From positions 124,001 to 188,000 of the forward strand of contig JBDUXZ010000002.1 in NCBI GenBank assembly GCA_039944855.1: a stretch of 64,000 nucleotides of DNA, in the 5' to 3' direction. Positions within the stretch are counted from its first letter, which is position 1. Each line of letters opens with the position of its first letter. Below the pieces are notes generated by a model. That model was not told the DNA's origin and did not search any database. It worked only from the letters and a program-made list of their open reading frames with translations. This document shows positions 7,566-16,485 of this stretch, piece after piece. A program made the translations under genes and the position numbers. Origin of the DNA: Rhodothermales bacterium. GTDB lineage: Bacteria > Bacteroidota > Rhodothermia > Rhodothermales > JANQRZ01.

Positions 7566-10500
7566 ATGACACTCGCCCTCCGCTTCGCCCTCCGCCTCCT
7601 CCCGGCCCTCCTCGTCGGCGCCGTCCTCTTCGCCCTCACGCCCGCCGCGCAGGCGCAGTACTTCGGGCGCAACAAGGTGCAGTACGACGACTTCGACTTC
7701 CGCGTGCTCAAGACCGAGCACTTCGACATCTACTACTATCCCGAGGAGGAGCAGGGCGTCCGCGACGCCGCGCGCATGGCCGAGCGCTGGTACGAACGGC
7801 TCTCGACGATCCTCGACCACGAGTTCGACGAGCGGAAGGCGATCATCCTCTACGCCGATGACGCCGACTTCCAGCAGACGAACGTGATCGGCGGGCAGAT
7901 CGGGCAGGGCACGGGCGGCGTGACGGAGGGGTTCAAGCAGCGGATCGTGATGCCGCTCACGGGCTCCTACGAGGACACCGACCACGTCCTCGGCCACGAG
8001 CTCGTCCACCAGTTCCAGTACGACCTCTCGACGCGCGGCGGCACGTTCGCCAACTTCGTCCGCCTCCCGCTGTGGATCGTCGAGGGCTTCGCCGAATACC
8101 TCTCCGTCGGACGCGAGGACGCGCACACGGCGATGTGGCTCCGCGATGCCGTCCTCCGCAGCGACTTCCCCACGCTCGACCAGCTCACGCGCGACCCGCG
8201 CTACTTCCCCTACCGCTACGGCCAGGCGTTCTGGGCGTGGGTCGGCGGAACGTATGGCGACGAGGGCGCCGTAAACCTCTTCAAGACCTCGCTCTCGATG
8301 CCGCTCGACTCGGCGATCGTGGCGGTGACGGGGCTCACGCCGGACTCGCTCAGCGCGCGGTGGGGCCGGCAGGTGGCCGACACCTACGCCCCGCTGATGG
8401 CCGGGATGACCTCACCGCCGTACCTCGCGGAGCAGAAAGCCGACGACGCGATTCTCCTCGCCGACAGCCTCAACCTGCCGTCGCTGGAAGGCCGCCGCGT
8501 CCTCGCCCGCGAGCTCGACGGCGGCGACGTGAACATCGCCCCCGCCGTCAGCCCCGACGGCCGCTACGTCGCGTTCCTCTCCGAGCGCGACCTCTTCGGG
8601 ATCGACCTCTTCCTCGCCGACGCCCAGACGGGCGAGGTGCTCAAGAAGCTCGGCGACGTCAACAGCGACCGCCACCTCGACGCCCTCCGCTTCATCAACT
8701 CGGCCGGGACGTGGAGCCCCGACGGCGAGAAGTTCGCCTTCGTCGTCTACGTCGAGGGCGACAACGAGATCGCCATCCTCGACGTGGGCACGCGCGAGAT
8801 CGAGCGGCGCATCCGCGTCGGCGACATCGGCGCGCTGAAGGACCCGGCGTGGAGCCCGGACGGGCGTCAGATCGCCTTCGCCGGGATCAACGGTGGCATC
8901 TCCGACCTCTACCTCGTCGACGTCACGAACGGCACGGCGCGCCAGCTCACGAACGACCGCGAGATGGACCTCCAGCCTGCGTGGAGCCCCGACGGGAAGA
9001 CGCTCGCCTTCGCCTCCGACCGCGGCCCCGGCACCTCGTTCGAGCGGCTCACGACGGCGCAGCCCCGCCTCGCCCTCTTCGACCTCGAGACGAGCGAGAT
9101 CCGCCTGCTCTCGCTTTTCGAGCGGGCCAAGCACATCAACCCGCAGTACAGCCCCGACGGCGAGAGCCTCTACTTCCTCGCCGACCGCGGCGGGTTCTCG
9201 AACATCTACCGCACCGATCTGGGGACGGGCGAGGTCTTCCAGGTGACGAACATCGCGACGGGCGTCAGCGGCATCACGTCCCTCGCGCCGGCCCTCTCGG
9301 TCGCGGCGCAGACCGGCCTCCTGATGTACTCTGTCTTCGAGGCGCAGAACTACAACATCTACGCCCTCTCGCAGGACGAGGCGCAGGGCACCTCCGTCAA
9401 CGCCGACGTGCCGCCGGAGACGATCCAGGAGGACGGCGTGGCCGAGGCCGGTATCCTCCCGCCCGTCGATGCGCTCGGCCGCAGCGTCGTCGAGGAGTAC
9501 CTCGCCGACAAGGACACCGGGCTCCCCGACACGCGGGCGTTCCCCGACGAGCCGTACTCGGCCCGCCTCGGGCTCGACTTCGTGAGCCAGCCCTCCATCG
9601 GCGCGGGCTACGACCCGTACTACGGCTTCGGCGTGGGCGGCGGCGTGGCGATGCGCTTCTCCGACGTCCTCGGCAACAACATCCTCGGCGTGACGGTGCA
9701 GGCGAACGGCTCGTTCAAGGACATCGGCGGGCAGGTGTTATACCTCAACCAGCGCCAGCGGCTCAACTGGGGCGGGACCGTCTCCCACATCCCGTTCCTT
9801 CAGGTCGGCATCGCCAATAATCCCGACATCCCAGGCCCCGGCGAGGAGGGCGAGTGCGACGCGAACAACGACCGACAGCTCGATCCCGGGGCCAGCCCGC
9901 AGTGCCAGTTCCCCATCACACGGGTCTACCAGCGGATCTACCTCTCGCAGGTTGCTGGCATCGCGGCGTATCCGCTTTCGCAGACGCGGCGGTTCGAGGG
10001 TAGCCTCGGCTATCGCCGCATCGGGTACGGATTCGAGTACGACGCCGTCGTCGTCGACGGCAACTCGGTTCGGGGGGACCGGCGCGGCATCGACCCCGAG
10101 GAGTTCGGCTACCGCGGCGACGCCCTCCACCTCGCAGAAGTCGGCGGCGCCTTCGTCGGTGACTACTCGTTCTTCGGGTTCACGTCGCCCGTGCGCGGCG
10201 GGCGCTACCGCTTCGGCGTCGACGGGACGGCGGGCTCGCTGAACTACGTCACCGCCACGGCCGACTACCGCCGCTACCTCTTCGCCAAGCCCGTGACGCT
10301 CGCCGCGCGCGTCCTCCACTACGGTCGCTACGGCCCCGACGCCGAGAGCGGTGACCTCTTCCCGCTCTACCTCGGCTACGGCACGCTCGTGCGCGGCTAC
10401 CGCGCCGGCTCGTTCGAGACCCAGACGGAGTTCCGCGCGATCGAGGGCCAGCTCTCTGGCAGTCGCATCGGTGTGGCGAGCGCCGAGGTCCGCCTCCCGT

Positions 10501-10802
10501 TTCTCGGAACGAGCGAGTTCGGACTCATCGACTTCCCCTACTTCCCGACGGAGCTCACCCTCTTCGCCGACGCCGGCGTGGCGTGGGGCGAAACAGGCCG
10601 AACCTTGAGCATCAATCAGTTGACGGGCGAGCGCGAAATCCTCGGCCGGCCTTTCGATGAGGCGAAACCGATTTACAGCGTCGGCACCGCCGCGCGCGTG
10701 AACATCCTCGGCGCGCTCATCCTCGAGTTCTACTACGCTTTCCCGTTCTCGCGCGACGACCGTAGCGGCGTCTTCGGCGTGAACCTCTCGCCGGGTTGGT
10801 GA
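7566..10802 (+). CDS. Peptidase MA-like / PD40 propeller / outer-membrane barrel fusion
   Basis: A 1078-residue envelope protein. The start is the ATG at 7566, which gives a clean signal peptide (MTLALRFALRLLPALLVGA...AQA). Residues about 30-300 form a peptidase-MA-like domain with zinc motif H144-E-L-V-H148 and a downstream glutamate motif E173-GFAE-Y. Residues about 310-620 hold repeated PDG blades (VSPDGRYVAFLS, WSPDGEKFAF, WSPDGRQIAFAG, WSPDGKTLAFAS, YSPDGESLYFL), a TolB-type beta-propeller. From about 660 to the end the sequence is a surface-antigen/BamA-like beta-barrel finishing GVFGVNLSPGW. The barrel should sit in the outer membrane. Substrate unknown. Transcription probably continues toward pyrD. 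Confidence 0.85.
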   Translation: MTLALRFALRLLPALLVGAVLFALTPAAQAQYFGRNKVQYDDFDFRVLKTEHFDIYYYPEEEQGVRDAARMAERWYERLSTILDHEFDERKAIILYADDADFQQTNVIGGQIGQGTGGVTEGFKQRIVMPLTGSYEDTDHVLGHELVHQFQYDLSTRGGTFANFVRLPLWIVEGFAEYLSVGREDAHTAMWLRDAVLRSDFPTLDQLTRDPRYFPYRYGQAFWAWVGGTYGDEGAVNLFKTSLSMPLDSAIVAVTGLTPDSLSARWGRQVADTYAPLMAGMTSPPYLAEQKADDAILLADSLNLPSLEGRRVLARELDGGDVNIAPAVSPDGRYVAFLSERDLFGIDLFLADAQTGEVLKKLGDVNSDRHLDALRFINSAGTWSPDGEKFAFVVYVEGDNEIAILDVGTREIERRIRVGDIGALKDPAWSPDGRQIAFAGINGGISDLYLVDVTNGTARQLTNDREMDLQPAWSPDGKTLAFASDRGPGTSFERLTTAQPRLALFDLETSEIRLLSLFERAKHINPQYSPDGESLYFLADRGGFSNIYRTDLGTGEVFQVTNIATGVSGITSLAPALSVAAQTGLLMYSVFEAQNYNIYALSQDEAQGTSVNADVPPETIQEDGVAEAGILPPVDALGRSVVEEYLADKDTGLPDTRAFPDEPYSARLGLDFVSQPSIGAGYDPYYGFGVGGGVAMRFSDVLGNNILGVTVQANGSFKDIGGQVLYLNQRQRLNWGGTVSHIPFLQVGIANNPDIPGPGEEGECDANNDRQLDPGASPQCQFPITRVYQRIYLSQVAGIAAYPLSQTRRFEGSLGYRRIGYGFEYDAVVVDGNSVRGDRRGIDPEEFGYRGDALHLAEVGGAFVGDYSFFGFTSPVRGGRYRFGVDGTAGSLNYVTATADYRRYLFAKPVTLAARVLHYGRYGPDAESGDLFPLYLGYGTLVRGYRAGSFETQTEFRAIEGQLSGSRIGVASAEVRLPFLGTSEFGLIDFPYFPTELTLFADAGVAWGETGRTLSINQLTGEREILGRPFDEAKPIYSVGTAARVNILGALILEFYYAFPFSRDDRSGVFGVNLSPGW

Positions 10803-10886
10803 GTCGAGCAGCGAGTTTCGAGCGACGAGCGACGAGTGGTAGCTTCGGCCTATCCTCGTCGCTCGTCATTCGTCATTCGTAGCTCG
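10803..10886. repeat. Word-built hairpin (CGACGAG words) before pyrD
   Basis: The left arm (about 10805-10836) contains repeated CGACGAG/CGAGC words. The right arm (10854-10886) is rich in CGTCGCTCGTCATTCG words. The right arm's reverse complement aligns with the left arm over about 32 bp with roughly three quarters identity. The element fills the whole junction between two plus-strand genes, and its right edge reaches the pyrD GTG start. Confidence 0.65.
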
Positions 10887-11974
10887 TGTATCCCCTCCTC
10901 CGCCCCCTCCTCTTCCGCCTCGACGCCGAGACCGCGCACCACGCGGCGCTGCGGACGGCGCGGCTCGCGCAAACGGTGCCGGGCCTGCTGCGGCCGCTCT
11001 TCCAGTTCGAGCACGACGCGCTCCACCAGCGGCTCTGGGGACTCGACTTCGCTAACCCGGTCGGGCTCGCGGCGGGCTTCGACAAGAACGCCGAGTTCGT
11101 GCGGTTCTGGCGAATGCTCGGCTTCGGGTTCGCCGAGGTCGGCTCGGTGACGGCGAACCCGAGCGCGGGCAACCCGAGGCCGCGCGCGTTCCGGCTGCCC
11201 GACGACCGCGCGCTCGTCAACCGGATGGGGCTGAACAACGTCGGCGCGGATGCCGTCGCGGAGCGGCTGCGAACGGCGGAGCGAACGCTCCCGCTCGGCA
11301 TCAACCTCGCCAAGACCCACGACCCGGCCATTCTCGGCGACGCGGCGACCGACGACTTCCTCCAAAGCTTCCGCCGCCTCGCGCCCCTCGCCGACTACGT
11401 CGCCCTCAACGTCTCGTGCCCGAACACGGCCGAGGGCAAGACTTTCGAGTCGCCCGATGCGTTCGACGGCCTGCTCGCCGCCGTGATGTCGCTGCGCGCC
11501 GACCTCGGGCTCACCGTCCCCGTCCTCGTCAAGCTCTCGCCGCCACCCGCCGCCGCCTTCGATCCCGGCCCCGTCGATGACCTCGTCGACCTCGCGCTCG
11601 GCCACAGCATCGCCGGGTTCATCGCCACGAATACGGCCTCGGACCGCGACGGGCTGACGACGACGACGGCTCGGCTCGACGAGATCGGTCGGGGCGGGCT
11701 GAGCGGGGTGCCGCTGGCAGAGCGGGCGACGGCGCTCATCCGCCACCTTTCCCGTCGCACCGAGGGCAGCGTCCCGATCATCGGCGTCGGCGGCGTGGAC
11801 TCAGCGGAGGCGGCGTACCGGAAGATCCGCGCCGGGGCCTCACTCGTCGAGGTCTACACGGGGCTCGTGTACGAAGGGCCGGGGCTCGTCGGGCGGATCA
11901 ATCGGGGCCTCGTCGGCCTACTGGAGCGCGACGGGTTCGCGTCGGTGACGGAGGCCGTAGGGACCGAAGCGTAG
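10886..11974 (+). CDS. pyrD: Dihydroorotate dehydrogenase, class 2 type
   Basis: This 362-residue FMN enzyme oxidises dihydroorotate to orotate in pyrimidine synthesis, normally passing electrons to quinone. The start is GTG at 10886: it gives the amphipathic N-terminal helices (YPLLRPLLFRLDAETAHH) that anchor class 2 enzymes to the membrane. FMN and substrate motifs are present: GLAAGFDKNAE, FGFAEVGSVTANP, NRMGLNNVGAD, and IIGVGGVDSAEAAYRKIRAGA. The catalytic-base region reads ALNVSCPNT, with Cys178 where class 2 enzymes normally have serine. The TAG stop lies in GTAGGGGCAC, half of a dispersed palindrome. No Shine-Dalgarno site is visible because a hairpin fills the upstream junction. Confidence 0.93.
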   Translation: MYPLLRPLLFRLDAETAHHAALRTARLAQTVPGLLRPLFQFEHDALHQRLWGLDFANPVGLAAGFDKNAEFVRFWRMLGFGFAEVGSVTANPSAGNPRPRAFRLPDDRALVNRMGLNNVGADAVAERLRTAERTLPLGINLAKTHDPAILGDAATDDFLQSFRRLAPLADYVALNVSCPNTAEGKTFESPDAFDGLLAAVMSLRADLGLTVPVLVKLSPPPAAAFDPGPVDDLVDLALGHSIAGFIATNTASDRDGLTTTTARLDEIGRGGLSGVPLAERATALIRHLSRRTEGSVPIIGVGGVDSAEAAYRKIRAGASLVEVYTGLVYEGPGLVGRINRGLVGLLERDGFASVTEAVGTEA

Positions 11975-12037
11975 GGGCACAGCTCATCGCTCCGCCGTAT
12001 TTTCGGCCACTCCGCTCACCTGCTCCCCGCCCCCCCC

Positions 12038-12826
12038 ATGCGTGACCGCCTTCGCCGCGAGTGGCTCGCCTTCCGGCAGATCTTCGCCGCGATGGACCGG
12101 CAGGCCACCGTCGTGCTCGTCGCGGCGACGGTGCTCGTGCTGCTGCAACTGCAAATCGGGAGCCGGCGCTTTTTCCGGACGGAGCTAGCGGGCGGGTTCG
12201 ACCCCGCCGACGTGCCCCTCCTCTCGTGGGCGTGGTGGTTCGGGGTACAGGGCGTGCTCGGGTTCGTGATCCCCGTGCTGCTCCTCGTGCTCGTCTTCAA
12301 GCGGAAGCCGTCCGAGATCGGGCTCGGGCTCGGGGACTGGCGGCTGGCGTCGCTCATCGCCGGACTCTACCTCCCGCTCGTGGCCGTCGGGACGTGGTAT
12401 TTCTCGGCAGACCCGGCGTTTCAGGCGCAGTATCCGCACCTCCCGAGCGCGGCCCAGAGCTGGGAGGTGTTCGTGATTTACGAGCTGCTGTTCCTCTTCT
12501 ACTGGGTCGGCTGGGAGTATCTGTGGCGCGGGTTCGTCCTCTTCGGCACGGCGCCGGCGTTCGGGCCGCTCGCGATCGTCGTGCAGACGGTGCCGTTCGC
12601 GATCCTCCACGCGACGAAGCCGCCGGCCGAAGCGTACCTCTCGATCCTCGGCGGGCTCGCGCTCGGCGCGCTCGTGTGGCGGTGCCGGAGCTTCTGGATC
12701 GCCGTCCCGATCCACGCCGCGCAGATGCTGCTGATCGACTTCTTCTGCGCCCTCCGCATCCGCACCGGCACCACCGGCTACGGCCCCGCCGCCTTCCTCG
12801 ACGCGCTCCGCGGCCTCGGCGGCTGA
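12038..12826 (+). CDS. CPBP-family intramembrane protein
   Basis: This 262-residue membrane protein has about six hydrophobic helices. The CPBP (CAAX protease/bacteriocin-processing, 'Abi') motifs are recognisable: motif 1 is W159-E160-YLW-R164, motif 2 is FAILH191 and motif 3 is H226-AAQ. The family cleaves peptide bonds inside the membrane using glutamate and histidines. The first glutamate of the usual EExxxR is replaced by tryptophan, so activity is uncertain. Substrate unknown. It sits alone after pyrD and converges on the SLC12-type transporter. Confidence 0.8.
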   Translation: MRDRLRREWLAFRQIFAAMDRQATVVLVAATVLVLLQLQIGSRRFFRTELAGGFDPADVPLLSWAWWFGVQGVLGFVIPVLLLVLVFKRKPSEIGLGLGDWRLASLIAGLYLPLVAVGTWYFSADPAFQAQYPHLPSAAQSWEVFVIYELLFLFYWVGWEYLWRGFVLFGTAPAFGPLAIVVQTVPFAILHATKPPAEAYLSILGGLALGALVWRCRSFWIAVPIHAAQMLLIDFFCALRIRTGTTGYGPAAFLDALRGLGG

Positions 12827-12857
12827 CTCCCCGCCAGATGCTGACACGCGCCCGAGG

Positions 12858-15188
12858 CTAGGCGAGGGCGTTTTCGTGACCGGAGGAGCCGCAGAAGAGG
12901 CAGGCACTCCGCGTGGCCCGCACCATCTCCGCGACGAACTCGAGGTCCGGCCCCGCCCCATCCCGCCGCAGCCCCATCACGTCGATGTCCGACTGCGGCG
13001 CTCGCGCCACGCATGCCTCGAACGTCCCCACCATCACCTCCGCGTGCGCCGAGTCCGGAATCCGGGCGAGGTCGCGCAACTCGGCGAGGTGGAGGTAGGC
13101 GCGCCCCACGTCCCGCTGATCGTCCACGACGGTGAGCAGGTTCAGCTCGGCCTCCCAGGCCCGCGCGAGCCGGAGCGCAGTCAGGATGCCGAGGTTGAGG
13201 TCCGAGCGGTCGAGGTAGTCCTGGAAGGCGAGCGCGCCGAGGCGCGGGCGGACCCAGAGGTTGACCGTCTTGCTCATCCCCAGCCCGGCCTCCGCGTGCA
13301 GGGCCAGCAGCATCACGCCGACGCCCAGCCGGCTCGTCTCCTTCACGATCGTGCGGAGCTCCTCGTGGCGCTCGACGTGGCGCGGGAGGTTCAGGAAGAG
13401 GACGTTCGGGGCGAAGAACGCGCTCCGCAGCGCCTGCACGCCGGTCACCACGCCGGTCGCGAACCCCGCCGAGTCGATGACCGAGCTCGTCGTGAGCACG
13501 CCGTTCTTGCGGAGCGTCCGCGCGAGCCGCTCGATGCGCGGGGTGAGGTCGGCCACGGTCTCCGTCGTCGCGACCCCGAGGAGCTTGATGGAGCCTTCGG
13601 GCCGGCACACGTCGATGAGCAGGCGGAGCTCGCCGCGGAGCGTGGCCGGGTCGAGGACGGGGACGAGCAGGCTCGGCTTCCACGCCCGGCTTGCCGTCAT
13701 CTCGAGGGCGATGACCTTGCCGGCGGCCCACTCGGCGAAGGCGGCGAAGATGCCGCTGCGGACGGTGCCCGTGCGCGGGGCGATGCCGCGCCACGTGATC
13801 CAGAAGTAGATCCCCACGACGACGCCCACGGCGACGAGCCCGAACGTCGGGTTCACGATGAACATGGCGAACACGCAGCCGAGCGCGCCGAAGAGCGGGA
13901 CGATGCGGGGGAGCTGGAACGTCGGGCGGAAGCTCATCAGCCCCAGGCTCGCCTCGGCCAGCATCACCACGTTGATGACGGCGTACGTGATGAGGAAGAA
14001 CATCGTGATCATGGGAGCGATCACGTTGAGGTCGCGCAGCAGGAGGGCTGCCAGGACGATCACGCCGGTGACGACCATGGCGCGGCGTGGCTCGCCGCCG
14101 CTCGTCCGCGCCAGCCACGCCCCCCCCGGCACGAGGCGGTCCTTGCCGAGCGCCTGGATGATCCGTGGGGCGCCGACGAGCGAAGTCAGCGCCGAAGAAA
14201 ACGTGGCCCCGAGCAGCCCGGCGAGGACGACCGGCCCCCACGCCGCCTTGTCGATCATCACGGTGTAGTTCGAGACGAGTTCTTCCGGCGTGGCGGCGCG
14301 CACCGTCCACACCATAAGCAGGACGTAGATCACGAGCGAGACGCCGATCGCCGAGAGTGTGCCGAGCGGGATGCTCTTGCGCGGGTTCTTCAGCTCGCCC
14401 GACATGTTGGCCCCGGCCATCACGCCCGTCGCAGCGGGGAAGAAGACGGCGAAGACGAGCCAGAAGTTGGTGCCCTGAAAGCCGTCCTCGGGCGCGCCGG
14501 GGTAGCTCCCCCAGAGCTGCACCTCGCCGCCCACACCCCGGAGGAAGTCCGGCGCGGCGAAGATCGAGACGAGCGAGAGCGCGATCACGGCCATCACCAC
14601 GTACTGGATCTTGAAGGCGAGGCTCGCCGAGAGGTAGGCGATCACGAAGACGACGCCGAAGATCACGAGGTCCACGAGGAGCGCCGGGTGGTCGGGGAAG
14701 ACCCACGTCCAGCCCTCGCGGAAGCCGAAGACGTACATCGCCACGGCGAGCCCCTGCGAGAGGTAGAGCGGCACGCCCACGCTCCCGCCGACCTCGAACC
14801 CGAGCGACTTCGAGATGATGGCGTACGGCCCACCCGCGCCGAGCCGCGTGTTCGTGGCGATGCTGGAGAGCGAGAGGCCCGTGCAGAGCGTGATCCCGTT
14901 CGCGAGCGCGATGATGAGCAGCCCCCCGAGCAGGCCGGCATTCCCGACGACCCACCCGAGCCGGAGGTACATGATCACGCCGAGGATCGTCAGCAGCGTC
15001 GGCGTGAAGACCCCGGCGAAGGTGCCGAAGAGCTTTGGACTGTCCACGATCTCGGCGACTTCTTCCTCCGGCACACCGCCCTGGGCCTCGCCTCCTCCGG
15101 GAGCCAGCAGCAGATCTGCATCGGCCGAACCCGGCCTCACCACGGGGCCGGAGGCCTCAGGAGGAAGGGGAGCGCTGGAGTCCGTCAT
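12858..15188 (-). CDS. SLC12 (cation-chloride cotransporter) family transporter
   Basis: This 776-residue protein has a hydrophilic acidic N-terminus (1-50), about twelve membrane helices (about 55-480), and a long cytosolic C-terminal domain (about 500-776). The start of the core, GTFAGVFTPTLLTILGVIMY followed by LRLGWVVGNAGLLGG, is the hallmark of the SLC12/CCC family (Na-K-2Cl type) within the APC superfamily. The C-terminal part resembles the SLC12 regulatory domain (RLGVGVMLLAL, MSKTVNLWVRP). Ion specificity cannot be read from sequence. It is a single gene, convergent with the CPBP gene. Confidence 0.85.
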   Translation of the reverse strand: MTDSSAPLPPEASGPVVRPGSADADLLLAPGGGEAQGGVPEEEVAEIVDSPKLFGTFAGVFTPTLLTILGVIMYLRLGWVVGNAGLLGGLLIIALANGITLCTGLSLSSIATNTRLGAGGPYAIISKSLGFEVGGSVGVPLYLSQGLAVAMYVFGFREGWTWVFPDHPALLVDLVIFGVVFVIAYLSASLAFKIQYVVMAVIALSLVSIFAAPDFLRGVGGEVQLWGSYPGAPEDGFQGTNFWLVFAVFFPAATGVMAGANMSGELKNPRKSIPLGTLSAIGVSLVIYVLLMVWTVRAATPEELVSNYTVMIDKAAWGPVVLAGLLGATFSSALTSLVGAPRIIQALGKDRLVPGGAWLARTSGGEPRRAMVVTGVIVLAALLLRDLNVIAPMITMFFLITYAVINVVMLAEASLGLMSFRPTFQLPRIVPLFGALGCVFAMFIVNPTFGLVAVGVVVGIYFWITWRGIAPRTGTVRSGIFAAFAEWAAGKVIALEMTASRAWKPSLLVPVLDPATLRGELRLLIDVCRPEGSIKLLGVATTETVADLTPRIERLARTLRKNGVLTTSSVIDSAGFATGVVTGVQALRSAFFAPNVLFLNLPRHVERHEELRTIVKETSRLGVGVMLLALHAEAGLGMSKTVNLWVRPRLGALAFQDYLDRSDLNLGILTALRLARAWEAELNLLTVVDDQRDVGRAYLHLAELRDLARIPDSAHAEVMVGTFEACVARAPQSDIDVMGLRRDGAGPDLEFVAEMVRATRSACLFCGSSGHENALA

Positions 15189-15350
15189 CGGCGTGGCCTA
15201 GAGGTAGATGCAGGAGATACCGCTTCCTCCGCACATGCTCAGCCCGTTCAGCGGCTTGAGCGCTATCGGATAATACGGAACCGACCTGCGATGCGTACGG
15301 GCGCCCGCCGTGCTCGGGGTGACGCTCGCGCCGGGAATCCGATAGGCCGC

Positions 15351-15430
15351 CGCTACAGGTCGGAGTGGACGGGGACGAGGTGCATCACGCCTTGCCCGTA
15401 GGGCTCGAGCACAGCCGTGTGTCGACGCGC
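15351..15430 (-). pseudogene. Decayed duplicate of the 3' end of the PorV-like gene
   Basis: About 80 bp match the 3' end of the PorV-like gene at 18782-18861 at roughly 74 of 80 positions, with one 1-base deletion. On the minus strand it reads LEPYGQGVMHLVPVHSDL-stop; the intact gene ends LEPYGQGVMHLVAVHLDL-stop. Upstream (higher coordinates) the similarity ends abruptly, so only the last 25 or so codons survive. It lies between the SLC12-type gene and a T9SS cargo gene. Confidence 0.8.
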
Positions 15431-15528
15431 TACGCGGGCTGGGCGGGTGGGCATTTGTGGGTTTTGATAAACGCCCTGCTCGTTTAATTTGGAGGTATGG
15501 CTCCACTCACGGTCTGCGGAGGTACCCC

Positions 15529-16479
15529 ATGTCGAGACTGCTACTCCTCTCCCTCCTTCTCACCCCCACCGCGCTCGCACAGGACGGCATCGTCTCTTCG
15601 ATTGAGACGGACAGGGCTGAATACGCCTACGGCGAGACAATAGTGGTGCGCTACACGCTCGCAAACCAAAGCGACGAGCCCGTCACGATCGAATCGTCAG
15701 GCGTCGGGAGCGACTGCACTGCACGCCTCAGGTTTGATCCCGGCATCGTTCCCCACGTCTGTGTCCTCGACGACATCGCCCGGATCGATTTCGACCCTCA
15801 CTCGTCGGTGACATTTGTGTGGGATGTCCTCCCGAGCGAGCAGGGCCTTCCGGCTGTGACAGGTGAGCAGAACGTCACAGGCTTCTTCAGTAATAGCGAC
15901 TACTCTGCTACCACATCGTTTTCTGCTCCGCAATACCTCGGCGGTCGGCTTGAGGTGGTGCTCGCGGACGGTCTCACCCTCAGCGACGTCCGAGACGTCA
16001 TGAAGGCGCTCGACGCCGTCGTCACCGACTCGGTAGTCATTGGATCTATAGGCATAACCTACTACTATTGGCAGATCTCGGGGACGACGCTCGAAGAGGC
16101 CCGAGCGACCTACCGGTCAGATCCTCGCTTTAGGCGAATCTTTCCGTTGCGAGGTCTTCACCGCCCGATTCGCATCTACACCGTCAACGCCGAGGATGAA
16201 GCCACTCCGTCCGGCTCGCCCGTCCTCACGACGGCGTACCCCAACCCGTTCACGGCCTCCACTTCGTTCGCGCTGACGGTTCCAGCGTCCGGCCCCGCGC
16301 GCGTCGAGGTGTTCGACCTGCTCGGGCGGCGCGTGGCGGTGCTCCACGACGGGCCGCTCGCGGCGGGCGCCGAGCACCACTTCACGTTCCACGCGGCCAG
16401 CCTTCCGAGCGGGCTCTACGTCGTCCGCGCCACGGGCGAGGGCTTCACCGAGACGCGCCGCGTGACGCTCGCGCGGTGA
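15529..16479 (+). CDS. Secreted T9SS cargo protein with BsuPI-like domain
   Basis: This 316-residue protein is exported and probably surface-attached by type IX secretion. The start at 15529 is supported by a GGAGG at 15518-15522 and gives a signal peptide (MSRLLLLSLLLTPTALAQ). Residues about 25-125 (VVRYTLANQSDEPVTIES, two cysteines) resemble the intracellular proteinase inhibitor (BsuPI-like) fold. The last 80 residues form a T9SS type A sorting domain: YPNPFTASTSF, VEVFDLLGRRVAVL, PSGLYVVRATG. It converges on the next gene with a 6-bp gap. The ligand or target is unknown. Confidence 0.82.
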   Translation: MSRLLLLSLLLTPTALAQDGIVSSIETDRAEYAYGETIVVRYTLANQSDEPVTIESSGVGSDCTARLRFDPGIVPHVCVLDDIARIDFDPHSSVTFVWDVLPSEQGLPAVTGEQNVTGFFSNSDYSATTSFSAPQYLGGRLEVVLADGLTLSDVRDVMKALDAVVTDSVVIGSIGITYYYWQISGTTLEEARATYRSDPRFRRIFPLRGLHRPIRIYTVNAEDEATPSGSPVLTTAYPNPFTASTSFALTVPASGPARVEVFDLLGRRVAVLHDGPLAAGAEHHFTFHAASLPSGLYVVRATGEGFTETRRVTLAR

Positions 16480-16485
16480 GCCCCG

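Noticed and set aside
12876-15401. An 841-codon plus-strand frame opposite the SLC12-type gene
   Set aside because: Composition (HDEARP runs) is that of an antisense frame, and the minus-strand gene has clear family motifs.
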